Below, in pieces: positions 16,676 through 22,499 of a stretch of DNA of 33,805 nt; the stretch's first letter is position 1; every line of letters starts with the position of its first letter. Origin of the DNA: JAOUFP01 sp963801505 (lineage in GTDB: Bacteria > Nitrospirota > Thermodesulfovibrionia > Thermodesulfovibrionales > UBA6898). The DNA is taken from NCBI GenBank assembly GCA_963801505.1, contig CAWDEY010000021.1:1-33805 (forward strand). Direction: 5' to 3'. A program made the position numbers and the translations under genes. The notes beneath the pieces are model-generated. The model was given only the letters and a program-made list of their open reading frames with translations, was not told the origin of the DNA and did not search any database.

Positions 16676-16976
16676 GGCGAATTGAAGACTCCCTCCGACA
16701 AATGGATATCGCTCGCTATCCATTGAATGTTATGTGATTTTATTACGACTTCTGGACTGTGGCATTCGGCGCGATGGCGCTTTGATTCTGTTGCGACTTC
16801 CGAGCTTTAGAACTTTTTACTATTCACCATTCACAGACTTTAATCTTCCATTGCCCCAGCCCACCGTCGCAGCAAAAGCAAATAATCAAAGCCAGGCCCC
16901 GCCATTCACGCATTTTGGTATGATAACGAATTAGAGTTTTTGTTATATAACCCAAACATTATAAAATCCTTGTCAA
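16676..16976. other. Gap after HigBA-like pair 2 with a hairpin
   Basis: No gene is seen. A perfect inverted repeat AATGGATA-N8-TATCCATT (16701-16724) lies 26 nt after the antitoxin stop and may end its transcript, although no T-run follows. A second palindrome GTTATATAAC lies near 16942-16951, before tRNA-tail copy 3. Confidence 0.4.
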
Positions 16977-17047
16977 AGTCGGTAACGCGGGTTCGAATCC
17001 CGCTGGGGACGCCAACAAATTCAGGGGGTTACGAAAGTGCCCCCTTT
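16977..17047 (+). repeat. tRNA-Glu 3' part plus terminator, copy 3 (diverged)
   Basis: Shares CGGTAACGCGGG, the T arm and GGGGACGCCA (CCA ends at 17014) exactly with the other copies, but the match stops 5' of the anticodon stem (AAGTCGGTAAC against AAGGCGGTAAC). Its terminator differs (GGGGG/CCCCC in place of GGGG/CCCC with a T-A pair). I infer the oldest att remnant of the three, with tandem insertions to its left. Confidence 0.8.
17021..17047 (+). terminator. Intrinsic terminator of tRNA-Glu tail, copy 3
   Basis: Hairpin AGGGGG-T-TAC, loop GAAA, GTG-CCCCCTT, followed by a T-rich tract. The stem differs from copies 1 and 2 at both arms but stays paired apart from one bulged T. Confidence 0.75.
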
Positions 17048-17275
17048 TCTTTTTTCTCTTTGGGTAGTAGTCGGGTAATAGAATTTCCCGTTTCCCCTAC
17101 ACCCAGTAGAATACCTGCTGTTACTTCATTATCAATCCTGTCTACCACATCTCTGTTCTCTGGAAAGAGATGGGCATACCGTGCTGCCATACGTGGGTCT
17201 TTTTTGGTCTAAGACAACTTGCACCTGGGACAAGGAAGCCCCATTGTTATTAGTAATAGCGTACTCTTGTTATCC
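17029..17275 (-). pseudogene. Tyrosine recombinase (integrase) C-terminal remnant
   Basis: On the minus strand the text NNNGASLSQVQVVLDQK, then after one frame change KDPRMAARYAHLFPENRDVV, matches the end of tyrosine integrases (NGASLxxVQxLLGHKDPRM, catalytic His/Trp-helix region, then the nucleophile Tyr in RYAHL). The frame change is one extra A in a run of six at about 17202. The frame ends at TAA 17029-17031, inside the tRNA-tail terminator, so the gene directly abuts the att site, as integrases of tRNA-targeting elements do. The rest of the integrase (Arg box and N-terminus) is not found further right. In another frame, 17355-17209 is an open 48-codon stretch ending GLPCPRCKLS, which I cannot judge. 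Confidence 0.7.
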
Positions 17276-17486
17276 TTTAGACCCATTATAGCGGATTTAA
17301 CAGGATTTTCAATATGCTCCCGAAACCATCCACCCCAAAGGCTTGCGATTCTCATGTATGCTCATATTTGTCTTCCGCAGTGATGTTCGGGCATCTCAAT
17401 ACTTTCTGGAAATAGTTTGTTGTATACTAAATTAACGGCATTTATTTTATGAATTTGACAGTGAAGGGCTTTATTAAGAAAACATA
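17276..17486. other. Gap between integrase remnant and DUF6504-dinB pair
   Basis: No recognised gene. TTGACA occurs at 17455-17460, 27 nt before the first ATG of the next operon, but no matching -10 box at 17 nt is seen. No LexA-type box could be identified with confidence. Confidence 0.3.
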
Positions 17487-17726
17487 ATGCAGATCGGTGA
17501 GGATATAACTGTTTTGGTTTCCTTTGGTATGCCCTACCGCATCAAACCCATCAGCTTCACATGGAATGGCAGAACAATTGAGATAAAAGAAGTGACCTAC
17601 GCCTGGAAGACAAAGGAAGGGCAGAAAGACTTACATCACTTTTCCGTAACAGATGGCAGCACTCTCTTTGAACTGACGTTTGATTCTATCTCTTTGCTCT
17701 GGCGAATTGAGTCCCTTGAGACCTAA
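17487..17726 (+). CDS. DUF6504-like protein upstream of dinB
   Basis: A 79-residue beta-rich protein with KPISFTWNGRTIEIKEVTYA, then HHFSVTDGSTLFELTFDSIS and a final LWRIES. This layout (a strand with F/W-x-G-R, then a W-containing turn, then YxLxxD...W) is the pattern of DUF6504, a small domain found beside Y-family polymerases of the DinB/ImuB kind. Its stop overlaps the dinB start by one base (TAATG), so the two are translated together. The function is unknown; a partner or regulator of the polymerase is inferred from linkage. Confidence 0.7.
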   Translation: MQIGEDITVLVSFGMPYRIKPISFTWNGRTIEIKEVTYAWKTKEGQKDLHHFSVTDGSTLFELTFDSISLLWRIESLET

Positions 17727-18952
17727 TGATGTCCAAAATAATCATATGCATAGACATGGATGCCTATTTTGCCTCTGTGGAGCAACAGGCTAATCCCAAA
17801 CTCAGAGGCAAACCCATAGCGGTCATTGGCTCTGGAGGCAGAACAGTCGTCACCACCCGTTCCTATGAGGCAAGGAAATACGGTGTAAAGACAGGGATGA
17901 ATATCTATGAGGCAAAAAAACTCTGCCCTAACCTCATTCTAGTGGTTGGCGATAACGAAAAATATACCTATACCTGTCAGGAGCTTCAAGTAATCTACAA
18001 CAGGTACACGCCAGATATTGAGGTTTACTCAATAGATGAAGCCTTCCTTGACGTAACGACAACCCATCACCTCTTCGGTGGTCCAGAGGCAATAGGAACC
18101 TCTATAAAGAAAGAAGCAAAAGATCAGTTCGGAATCAATTGTACTGTCGGGATCGCACCCAATATCCTTATGGCAAAACTAGCCAGCGACATCGCAAAGC
18201 CCGATGGTCTTAAATGGGTTAAGCCTGAAGATACTGGAGCCCTTCTGAAAGACTTACCTGTCAAGGAACTCTGGGGGATTGGATCAGCTACTACAGAAAG
18301 ACTTGAGCAATTAGGCATCAGGACATGTGGTGAGCTGGGCAAAGCACCTGCAGGCCTATTAAGGAATAAGTTCGGTATTATTGGGGAAACATTGAAGCAT
18401 ATGGGTCAGGGTCGTTGTGACAGGCCCCTTATTGTTAAGGAAGAAGATCCGAAGTCCATAGGACATAGCATGACACTGCCAGAAGATATATCAGACAGGG
18501 AAGCTATAAAGGCAGAACTCCTGAAATTAAGTTCGATGGTCGGGAGAAGGGCAAGGAAATATGGTTTTGTCGGGAAGAAGATAACCCTTACCATAAGATA
18601 TGCTGATTTCCAGACCTTCACAAAACAGACCACGCTTCAGGTTCCTAGCAACTCCACTCATGAGATTTACCACAATGCCACAGATATCCTGGATTCGATA
18701 AAACTCGTTAAAAAGGTCAGGCTGATTGGTGTCAGCATTTCTCAGTTAATGCGGGAAGATGAAGACCAAATGACTTTATTCAATAACGATGCAAAGGCAA
18801 AGTCCATGCTAAAGGCGGTTGACAGTATCAATGATAAGTTTGGTGATTTTACCGTCACGTGGGCAGCATATCTTAAAACATTGGAACCTCCAAGCGTCAT
18901 ATCCCCTGCATGGAGACCAAGCGGAGTTAGAAACACTAATGTAAAAAAGTAA
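17726..18952 (+). CDS. dinB: DNA polymerase IV (Y family)
   Basis: Error-prone lesion-bypass polymerase. In 408 residues: catalytic DMDAYFASVE (Asp 10, Tyr 14 as the likely steric gate), YSIDEAFLD (Asp 104, Glu 105), fingers motif RSYEARKYGVKTGM, HhH thumb LWGIGSATTERLEQLGI and the little finger ending near 350. QMTLF near residue 353 fits the beta-clamp-binding consensus (QxxLF). The tail SPAWRPSGVR is common in DinB of Desulfobacterota-like bacteria. Length is normal (350-420). It is coupled to the DUF6504-like gene by a 1-nt overlap. It lies on the right side of the tRNA-tail remnants, so it may be chromosomal or part of an older island. Confidence 0.96.
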   Translation: MMSKIIICIDMDAYFASVEQQANPKLRGKPIAVIGSGGRTVVTTRSYEARKYGVKTGMNIYEAKKLCPNLILVVGDNEKYTYTCQELQVIYNRYTPDIEVYSIDEAFLDVTTTHHLFGGPEAIGTSIKKEAKDQFGINCTVGIAPNILMAKLASDIAKPDGLKWVKPEDTGALLKDLPVKELWGIGSATTERLEQLGIRTCGELGKAPAGLLRNKFGIIGETLKHMGQGRCDRPLIVKEEDPKSIGHSMTLPEDISDREAIKAELLKLSSMVGRRARKYGFVGKKITLTIRYADFQTFTKQTTLQVPSNSTHEIYHNATDILDSIKLVKKVRLIGVSISQLMREDEDQMTLFNNDAKAKSMLKAVDSINDKFGDFTVTWAAYLKTLEPPSVISPAWRPSGVRNTNVKK

Positions 18953-19111
18953 TGCTTTTTCCCCCACTTTGTTATTCTCCCCTTCTTGTCCAATGGGTTA
19001 ATCAAGGCTTCCTGTGTAATCGTATTAGCATGAAGAAGTTCTTCAAAGTCTTGATAAGACTAGCTCTCATATCCATGCTATAATAAGGGCAGAGCATAAG
19101 GAGGATAATAA

Positions 19112-19333
19112 ATGTCCATATTGGATAGCTTATATAATGAGTTGACGAGAAAAGTGCAAATAGCAAACAAGGATATTACCAGGGAAATAGTAGAAGATTG
19201 GGTGGGGAATGCTGGTAATGAGTCTCAACAAATAGCCATGATGTCTATGGTTCTAAGTGAACTGCTAAGTGGAAGATATGCACCTGGACAAATGGCAGCA
19301 GATATTCTTCAGTTAGATTACAAGGATAATTAA
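19112..19333 (+). CDS. Small hypothetical protein, 73 aa
   Basis: A 73-residue acidic, helical protein (MSILDSLYNEL... to ...ILQLDYKDN) with a strong ribosome site (AAGGAGG, 7 nt spacing). A TATAAT box at 19079-19084 lies upstream, though without a good -35 match. No domain is recognised. Its strong start signals and composition make it a real gene. It ends 37 nt before the promoter of the structured RNA copy 1. Confidence 0.7.
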   Translation: MSILDSLYNELTRKVQIANKDITREIVEDWVGNAGNESQQIAMMSMVLSELLSGRYAPGQMAADILQLDYKDN

Positions 19334-19369
19334 TAAAGGTATAGACTTCGAGGATGCAAGAAATTATTC

Positions 19370-19398
19370 TTGACATTTCTCCAGAACAGGACTATAAC
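19370..19398 (+). promoter_or_regulatory. Sigma70 promoter of structured RNA copy 1
   Basis: TTGACA (19370-19375), 17-nt spacer, TATAAC (19393-19398). It is placed identically before copy 2. Both boxes are conserved between the copies while spacer bases differ. I set the RNA start about 7 nt after the -10 box. Confidence 0.78.
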
Positions 19399-19404
19399 TA
19401 AATT

Positions 19405-19561
19405 GAAGGCAAGCTCATGAAGTGGTGGTTTTGCTCTTCTCGAACTTAGCAATAAAAGTTTGGACTGAAGACACTTAAAGCTTGGATGAAATAAGTTTCA
19501 GGCGAAGGTTCTCAAAAGGTTCAAACTGCTGGGCAAGGGAAGATGCAAACACCACTTTTTT
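19405..19561 (+). ncRNA. Structured small RNA, copy 1 (unknown class)
   Basis: About 157 nt from the inferred start to a U6 run (19556-19561). The ends pair: AGUGGUG-GUUUUGC with GCAAACACCACU, then UCUUC with GAAGA, so the closing stem doubles as terminator. Inside are a 6-bp helix (19445-19450 with 19528-19533), a 9-bp helix (19457-19465 with 19519-19527) and a hairpin CUGAA/UUCAG. Compared with copy 2 at 20720, two pairs change on both sides (A-U to G-C at 19457/19527; C-G to U-A at 19445/19533). Exact shared blocks are 24 nt (19421-19444) and 28 nt (19480-19507). It is not a recognisable 6S RNA (no large central bubble), tmRNA or SRP RNA. Confidence 0.7.
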
Positions 19562-19582
19562 ATTGTCTTGTTGCCCCTTCCT

Positions 19583-19723
19583 TCAACCCTTACGCCCCCG
19601 CCTCAACCACTTAACCACACCAGCAACCAATGCCTGAAATCGACATCCATGACGTGGCTCATCAAGACGCCTGTAAACAGTTATAAACCCTTCCTTGTTG
19701 ACCTCAATATGTTTCGTGCCCAT
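19583..19723 (-). CDS. 46-aa basic protein, copy 1 of a duplicated module
   Basis: 46 residues, same length as the copy at 20875 with no indels, 24 of 46 identical. Shared pattern: MG-KH-E--K-GFITVY--L--P-HG-R, then VA-V--WLR--R. Conservation of the reading frame with many base changes shows that it is coding. The C-terminus is rich in Arg/Lys, so nucleic-acid or membrane-surface binding is possible. It is convergent with structured RNA copy 1, 22 nt from the RNA end, so its mRNA could run antisense over the RNA. No good ribosome site precedes the ATG. I do not recognise the family. Confidence 0.65.
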   Translation of the reverse strand: MGTKHIEVNKEGFITVYRRLDEPRHGCRFQALVAGVVKWLRRGRKG

Positions 19724-19762
19724 CAGTTTATTATATCATCTAAAATATCATGAAAATAAGAT

Positions 19763-19799
19763 CGGGCAGGTCATGAGGGATTGGGGAACGACCTGCCCG
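19763..19799. repeat. Perfect inverted repeat (hairpin) upstream of small ORF copy 1
   Basis: CGGGCAGGTC (19763-19772) and GACCTGCCCG (19790-19799), 17-nt loop. It lies upstream of the 46-aa gene on the minus strand. The short T tract after it on either strand makes a terminator possible but weak. Otherwise the gap 19740-20079 holds no gene that I can support. Confidence 0.55.
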
Positions 19800-20079
19800 T
19801 TTGAAGCGAAAGCAAGTTTTTCAAAACGTTGGGGACATTTAGAGGGGCTTGCCTTCAGGGTTATCATAACAGATTGATCGGCATCTATTCATTACCAAAC
19901 CCTCTAAATTGCTGGTTATGGGATGAGATAATAATCCGACTTTGAAGTTGACAAGCTGGTAGAAAAGGCATACTTTGAAATCAAAAGGAGCTCATCACAG
20001 GGGGGGGCTTGCGCCGTCATTATGCATAAACTTCAGACAATTGCGTTCTATAACCAACTCAGTCATTTAATAAATCAGG

Positions 20080-20589
20080 ATGAAAGAGAATTGCTGGGAA
20101 TATAAGAAATGCGGTAGAGAGCCAGGGGGCAATAATGCTAAAGAGTTGGGGGTGTGTCCCGCAGTAACTGAGCAGAGACTTGAAGGGATTCACGGTGGTA
20201 AAAAAGCTGGAAGGGCTTGTTGGATTATTGCAGGTACATTTTGCAAAGGTGAGGTTCAGGGAACTTTTGCAAAAAAAACAAAAAATTGTGGAAAATGTGA
20301 TTTTTATCAAAAGGTCAAGGAAGAGGAAGGTTCAGAACTCATAAATTCATCTATTCTTTTAAAGATGATAGGCTGGAAGCGTGACAAACTAATTCTGGAA
20401 CTACAAAAAGCACTTAATGAAATCGACAGATTAAGTGGATTATTACCCGTTTGTGCATGGTGCAAAAAAATACGTGATGATAAAGGTGATTGGAAACCAA
20501 TTGAAGTCTATATTTCGGAGCATTCAAGTGCTGAGTTTACTCATGGGATATGTCCTGAATGTTATAAAAAAGTTAAAAAAGAAAAGTAG
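20080..20589 (+). CDS. Two-CW domain protein with C-terminal zinc-binding tail
   Basis: A 169-residue Cys-rich cytosolic protein. The N-terminus CWEYKKCGRE (Cys 5-Trp, Cys 11) and GVCPA, followed by KKAGRACWIIAGTFCKGEVQ and a Cys pair in KNCGKCDFY, gives the two-CW pattern. Residues 125-165 (LLPVCAWCKKIRDDKGDWK, VYISEHSSAEFTHGICPECY) are the small metal-binding tail often fused to PAS or receiver proteins in Desulfobacterota and Nitrospirota. I infer a metal or redox sensing/adaptor role; no enzyme motif is visible. It sits alone between the two copies of the RNA/small-protein module. The ATG has little ribosome-site support. Confidence 0.8.
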   Translation: MKENCWEYKKCGREPGGNNAKELGVCPAVTEQRLEGIHGGKKAGRACWIIAGTFCKGEVQGTFAKKTKNCGKCDFYQKVKEEEGSELINSSILLKMIGWKRDKLILELQKALNEIDRLSGLLPVCAWCKKIRDDKGDWKPIEVYISEHSSAEFTHGICPECYKKVKKEK

Positions 20590-20684
20590 ATTATTTGCAA
20601 GTCTCTAAATGCGTTGACAATAGCTGTAAACACAAATACTCTTTAGGATTAATTTATTGGGGAGACTCCCTGCACAGATAATTC

Positions 20685-20713
20685 TTGACATCTCCGCAGA
20701 ATAGGACTATAAA
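20685..20713 (+). promoter_or_regulatory. Sigma70 promoter of structured RNA copy 2
   Basis: TTGACA (20685-20690), 17-nt spacer, TATAAA (20708-20713). Same spacing as copy 1. Confidence 0.78.
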
Positions 20714-20719
20714 TAAATT

Positions 20720-20876
20720 GAAGGCAAGAACCCATAGTGGTGGTTTTGCTCTTCTCGAATTCGGCAAACCAGGTTTGGACTGAAGGCACTTACTGCTTGG
20801 ATGAAATAAGTTTCAGGCGAAGTGCCAGAAGAAATTCAAACCGCTGGACAAGGGAAGGGGCAAACACCACTTTTTT
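20720..20876 (+). ncRNA. Structured small RNA, copy 2 (unknown class)
   Basis: 157 nt, the same length as copy 1, ending in U6 (20871-20876). Closing stem AGUGGUG-GUUUUGC/GCAAACACCACU as in copy 1. Inner helices: UUCGGC (20760-20765) with GCUGGA (20843-20848), and GGUUUGGA (20772-20779) with UUCAAACC. Extra pairing GGCACUU/AAGUGCC (about 20785-20791 with 20820-20826) exists only in this copy. The last bases overlap the stop codon of the convergent 46-aa gene. Copies conserve structure and two long exact blocks but differ elsewhere, as expected of an RNA under structural selection. Confidence 0.7.
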
Positions 20877-21015
20877 ATTGCCTTCTGCTATCCCTCAACC
20901 ACCTGAAAACAGCAGCCACAATGTTGCTAACCCTCCCTCCGTGCTGTGGTCCATTAAGGGCAGGATAAACCGTTATGAAGCCATCCTTGCTGATCTCAAA
21001 GTGCTTCTTACCCAT
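20875..21015 (-). CDS. 46-aa basic protein, copy 2 of a duplicated module
   Basis: 46 residues, paralogue of the protein at 19583-19723 (24 identical positions, no gaps; GFITVY and WLR invariant). The ATG lies 2 nt after the stop of the Cys-rich receiver gene, so it is probably translated by coupling with it. The TAA overlaps the U-run of structured RNA copy 2, so gene and RNA are strictly convergent with an overlap of 2 nt. Regulation by an RNA whose gene lies under the 3' end of the mRNA is possible. Function is unknown. Confidence 0.7.
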   Translation of the reverse strand: MGKKHFEISKDGFITVYPALNGPQHGGRVSNIVAAVFRWLRDSRRQ

Positions 21016-21017
21016 CT

Positions 21018-21428
21018 TTAAACATAATAGTTACCTAAAGGCTGTGATAAATCAACACGACTTATACACTCCTTAGTCCACGCAGCAATCTCTTGCAGAG
21101 AAAATGGTTTCTCAAAAAAGGTGCCAGCTAATTCACTCACTTTATCTATATGTTCTTCAGGTAAAGTTCCCGACACCATAGCTTTATTTTTGATATTAAT
21201 AGTGCATCCCTGCCTGGTTTGATGATTAAGCAGTTCAATCCCATTTAGTAGGGGCATTTGGAAATCGGTGATGATAATATCAGCACACGGATTTGCATTT
21301 TCACAGGGTGGACAAAGAATAGGTTGCTTTAAGCATCTCACCTCAAAATTCATCGAAGAAAAATAATCATTGAGTAGTTCTAAAATCATAGTATCATCAT
21401 CAAAAATTATAATTCTTGGTTTTCTCAT
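21018..21428 (-). CDS. Single-domain response regulator with a Cys-rich insertion
   Basis: A 136-residue stand-alone receiver: acidic pair in IIIFDDDT (Asp 10-12), phosphoacceptor Asp 55 in IIITDFQMP, conserved Lys in FFEKPF. Between beta-2 and beta-3 it carries an insert with CPPCENANPC (Cys 39, 42, 48), absent from CheY. The end RVDLSQPLG is shared with a receiver subfamily I know from Desulfobacterota-type genomes. The Cys group directly before the phosphorylation strand suggests metal or redox input. There is no output domain. GGGG precedes the ATG. It is followed after 2 nt by the 46-aa gene copy 2 and preceded by an intrinsic terminator. Confidence 0.85.
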   Translation of the reverse strand: MRKPRIIIFDDDTMILELLNDYFSSMNFEVRCLKQPILCPPCENANPCADIIITDFQMPLLNGIELLNHQTRQGCTINIKNKAMVSGTLPEEHIDKVSELAGTFFEKPFSLQEIAAWTKECISRVDLSQPLGNYYV

Positions 21429-21449
21429 ATTCCCCAGTTTCCACTCAAC

Positions 21450-21483
21450 AAAAAAAAGCCCATACCTCCGACAAGAGCATGGG
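21450..21483 (-). terminator. Intrinsic terminator between the GSU3473-like and receiver genes
   Basis: On the minus strand, CCCAUGCUCU, loop, GGAGGUAUGGG (21483-21459), then C and a U7-8 run (21457-21450). It ends the upstream GSU3473-like transcript shortly before the receiver start at 21428. Confidence 0.7.
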
Positions 21484-21565
21484 ACACGGGCGGTTATCGG
21501 TCAGCCTACCATATTATTTTCATACTCAAAGACAATTCAGGTTAAAATAACAAAGTGCTTACGTC

Positions 21566-21769
21566 TCATGGGCTCATGTCAGTTTCGTATTTTCTTCTTT
21601 TATATCCAGTACCGCTGCCGCCCATTCCCCTGACCGGATCGCGCCCTATAATCACCCAATGGCCCGAACGATAAAACTTCAAAATCTTTTCGGAGTGGAT
21701 CAGTTTATCAAGAGCAAAGTCCTTAACCACGTCGTATTTACCGTCCCTGTACATTACCCCGATAAACAC
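21566..21769 (-). CDS. Small protein, GSU3473-like family
   Basis: 67 residues: MFIGVMYRDGKYDVVKDFAL, then LDKLIHSEKILKFYRSGHWV and IIGRDPVRG. The order (V-Y-x-D-G-x-Y-D, L-D-x-L-I-x-S-x-K-I-x-K-F-x-R-S, W-V-x-I-G) matches the GSU3473 family as I remember it. The start is GTG at 21769 with AGGAG 6 nt upstream; the ATG two bases earlier is in another frame. It is preceded by a likely GEMM riboswitch, so its expression probably follows a cyclic dinucleotide. The molecular role is unknown. Confidence 0.7.
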   Translation of the reverse strand: MFIGVMYRDGKYDVVKDFALDKLIHSEKILKFYRSGHWVIIGRDPVRGMGGSGTGYKRRKYETDMSP

Positions 21770-21811
21770 ATTTTTCTCCTTTAATCAAAGGACCGGACGT
21801 TACAAACGAAA

Positions 21812-21908
21812 AAAGCCAAGCTGCCATCATTGAAACCTTCGGCAGCTCAGTCATATTAAATCTAAAGACCCGCCGCTTTCTGTCCCTTCTCACGAAGGGT
21901 TTGGCTTT
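21812..21908 (-). promoter_or_regulatory. GEMM (c-di-GMP-I-like) riboswitch, variant
   Basis: Minus-strand leader of the GSU3473-like gene. P1 AAAGCCAA (21908-21901) pairs with UUGGCUUU (21819-21812). Inside: AAACC, a hairpin CCCUUC-GUGA-GAAGGG (a GNRA tetraloop as in GEMM-I), then GGGACAGAAAGC (consensus GGGACGCAAAGC), GGGUCU and CUGCCGAA, in consensus order. An alternative hairpin AGCUGCC/GGCAGCU (21847-21841 with 21825-21819), followed by UUGGC and U6, is a terminator that competes with the aptamer. Two bases of the core differ from the consensus, so ligand choice (c-di-GMP or cGAMP) is open. A random hairpin pair is the alternative. Confidence 0.6.
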
Positions 21909-22448
21909 ATCGGGATTTTCAGTCTTCTTGATTTATTCCTATCACTAAAAACTTGTCTTGTCAAGTTATACCTTCAGGTGTGTAACTTTTGGTGACAAGA
22001 GTGCCCGTGAGCAGCACTAAATAGAAAAGATCATTGAGGATTTGAGCTTCAAATCCTCACGCCTCCAGAATACATCAGAACGCTGTTTTACAAAGGGTAA
22101 CATAGCAGATAAAGTTCACCTGCTATGTAGATTGTCAACCCATAAGAACTTTTAACAACTGACAGTGAGTTTTCCTTTCTATTCTTCAAGAAATCAACAG
22201 ATATATATTCCCAGCCTGGTTATTTGTTCCAAACTGAAACACTACCAGCGTATACAAACATCAATCTGTCTCTTTAAAAACGAGCCATAACCAGCCTTAA
22301 GATCAAAGAATATAAGGGTTTTCCAGCCTCTCACTCCCATAAAATTCTGTCCGTCAGGCCCCTGTGGGCGTTCATGTTTGTTCATTTTTGAAACATCAAA
22401 ATAGCCTTACTAATTAATTTTATTCAATAATATCAATATGTTACAAAA
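21909..22448. other. Gene-free stretch with two perfect hairpins
   Basis: No gene is seen for about 540 nt. Two perfect inverted repeats: GAGGATTTGA-GCT-TCAAATCCTC (22036-22058) and ACATAGCAG-N11-CTGCTATGT (22100-22128). Neither is followed by a T-run. They may be regulator sites, RNA hairpins or small repeats. The stretch separates the minus-strand riboswitch gene from the plus-strand stress operon. Confidence 0.5.
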
Positions 22449-22464
22449 TGGCACTGTGATTGCT
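22449..22464 (+). promoter_or_regulatory. Sigma54-type (-24/-12) promoter of the stress operon
   Basis: TGGCAC-TGTGA-TTGCT: invariant GG at 22450-22451 and GC at 22462-22463, with exactly 10 nt between. This matches the sigma54 consensus TGGCACG-N4-TTGC. The first gene starts 36 nt downstream (GTG 22500). Sigma54 promoters need an activator, and none with an AAA+ domain lies in this window. Confidence 0.75.
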
Positions 22465-22499
22465 TTTAGAGATATAGAAATCTTAAAACGGAGGCCAAA

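Noticed and set aside
12945..17014. Full tRNA-Glu gene
   Set aside because: All three copies lack the 5' half (acceptor strand, D arm and most of the anticodon stem), so none can be a functional tRNA.
17209..17355. Minus-strand 48-aa frame ending GLPCPRCKLS
   Set aside because: It overlaps the integrase remnant in another frame, with a weak ribosome site. It has a CxxC pair and could be real, but there is not enough to call it.
19405..19561. Structured RNA as 6S RNA
   Set aside because: Length and rod-like shape are similar, but the large central bubble typical of 6S is not seen, and there is no ygfA neighbour. Kept as an unknown class.
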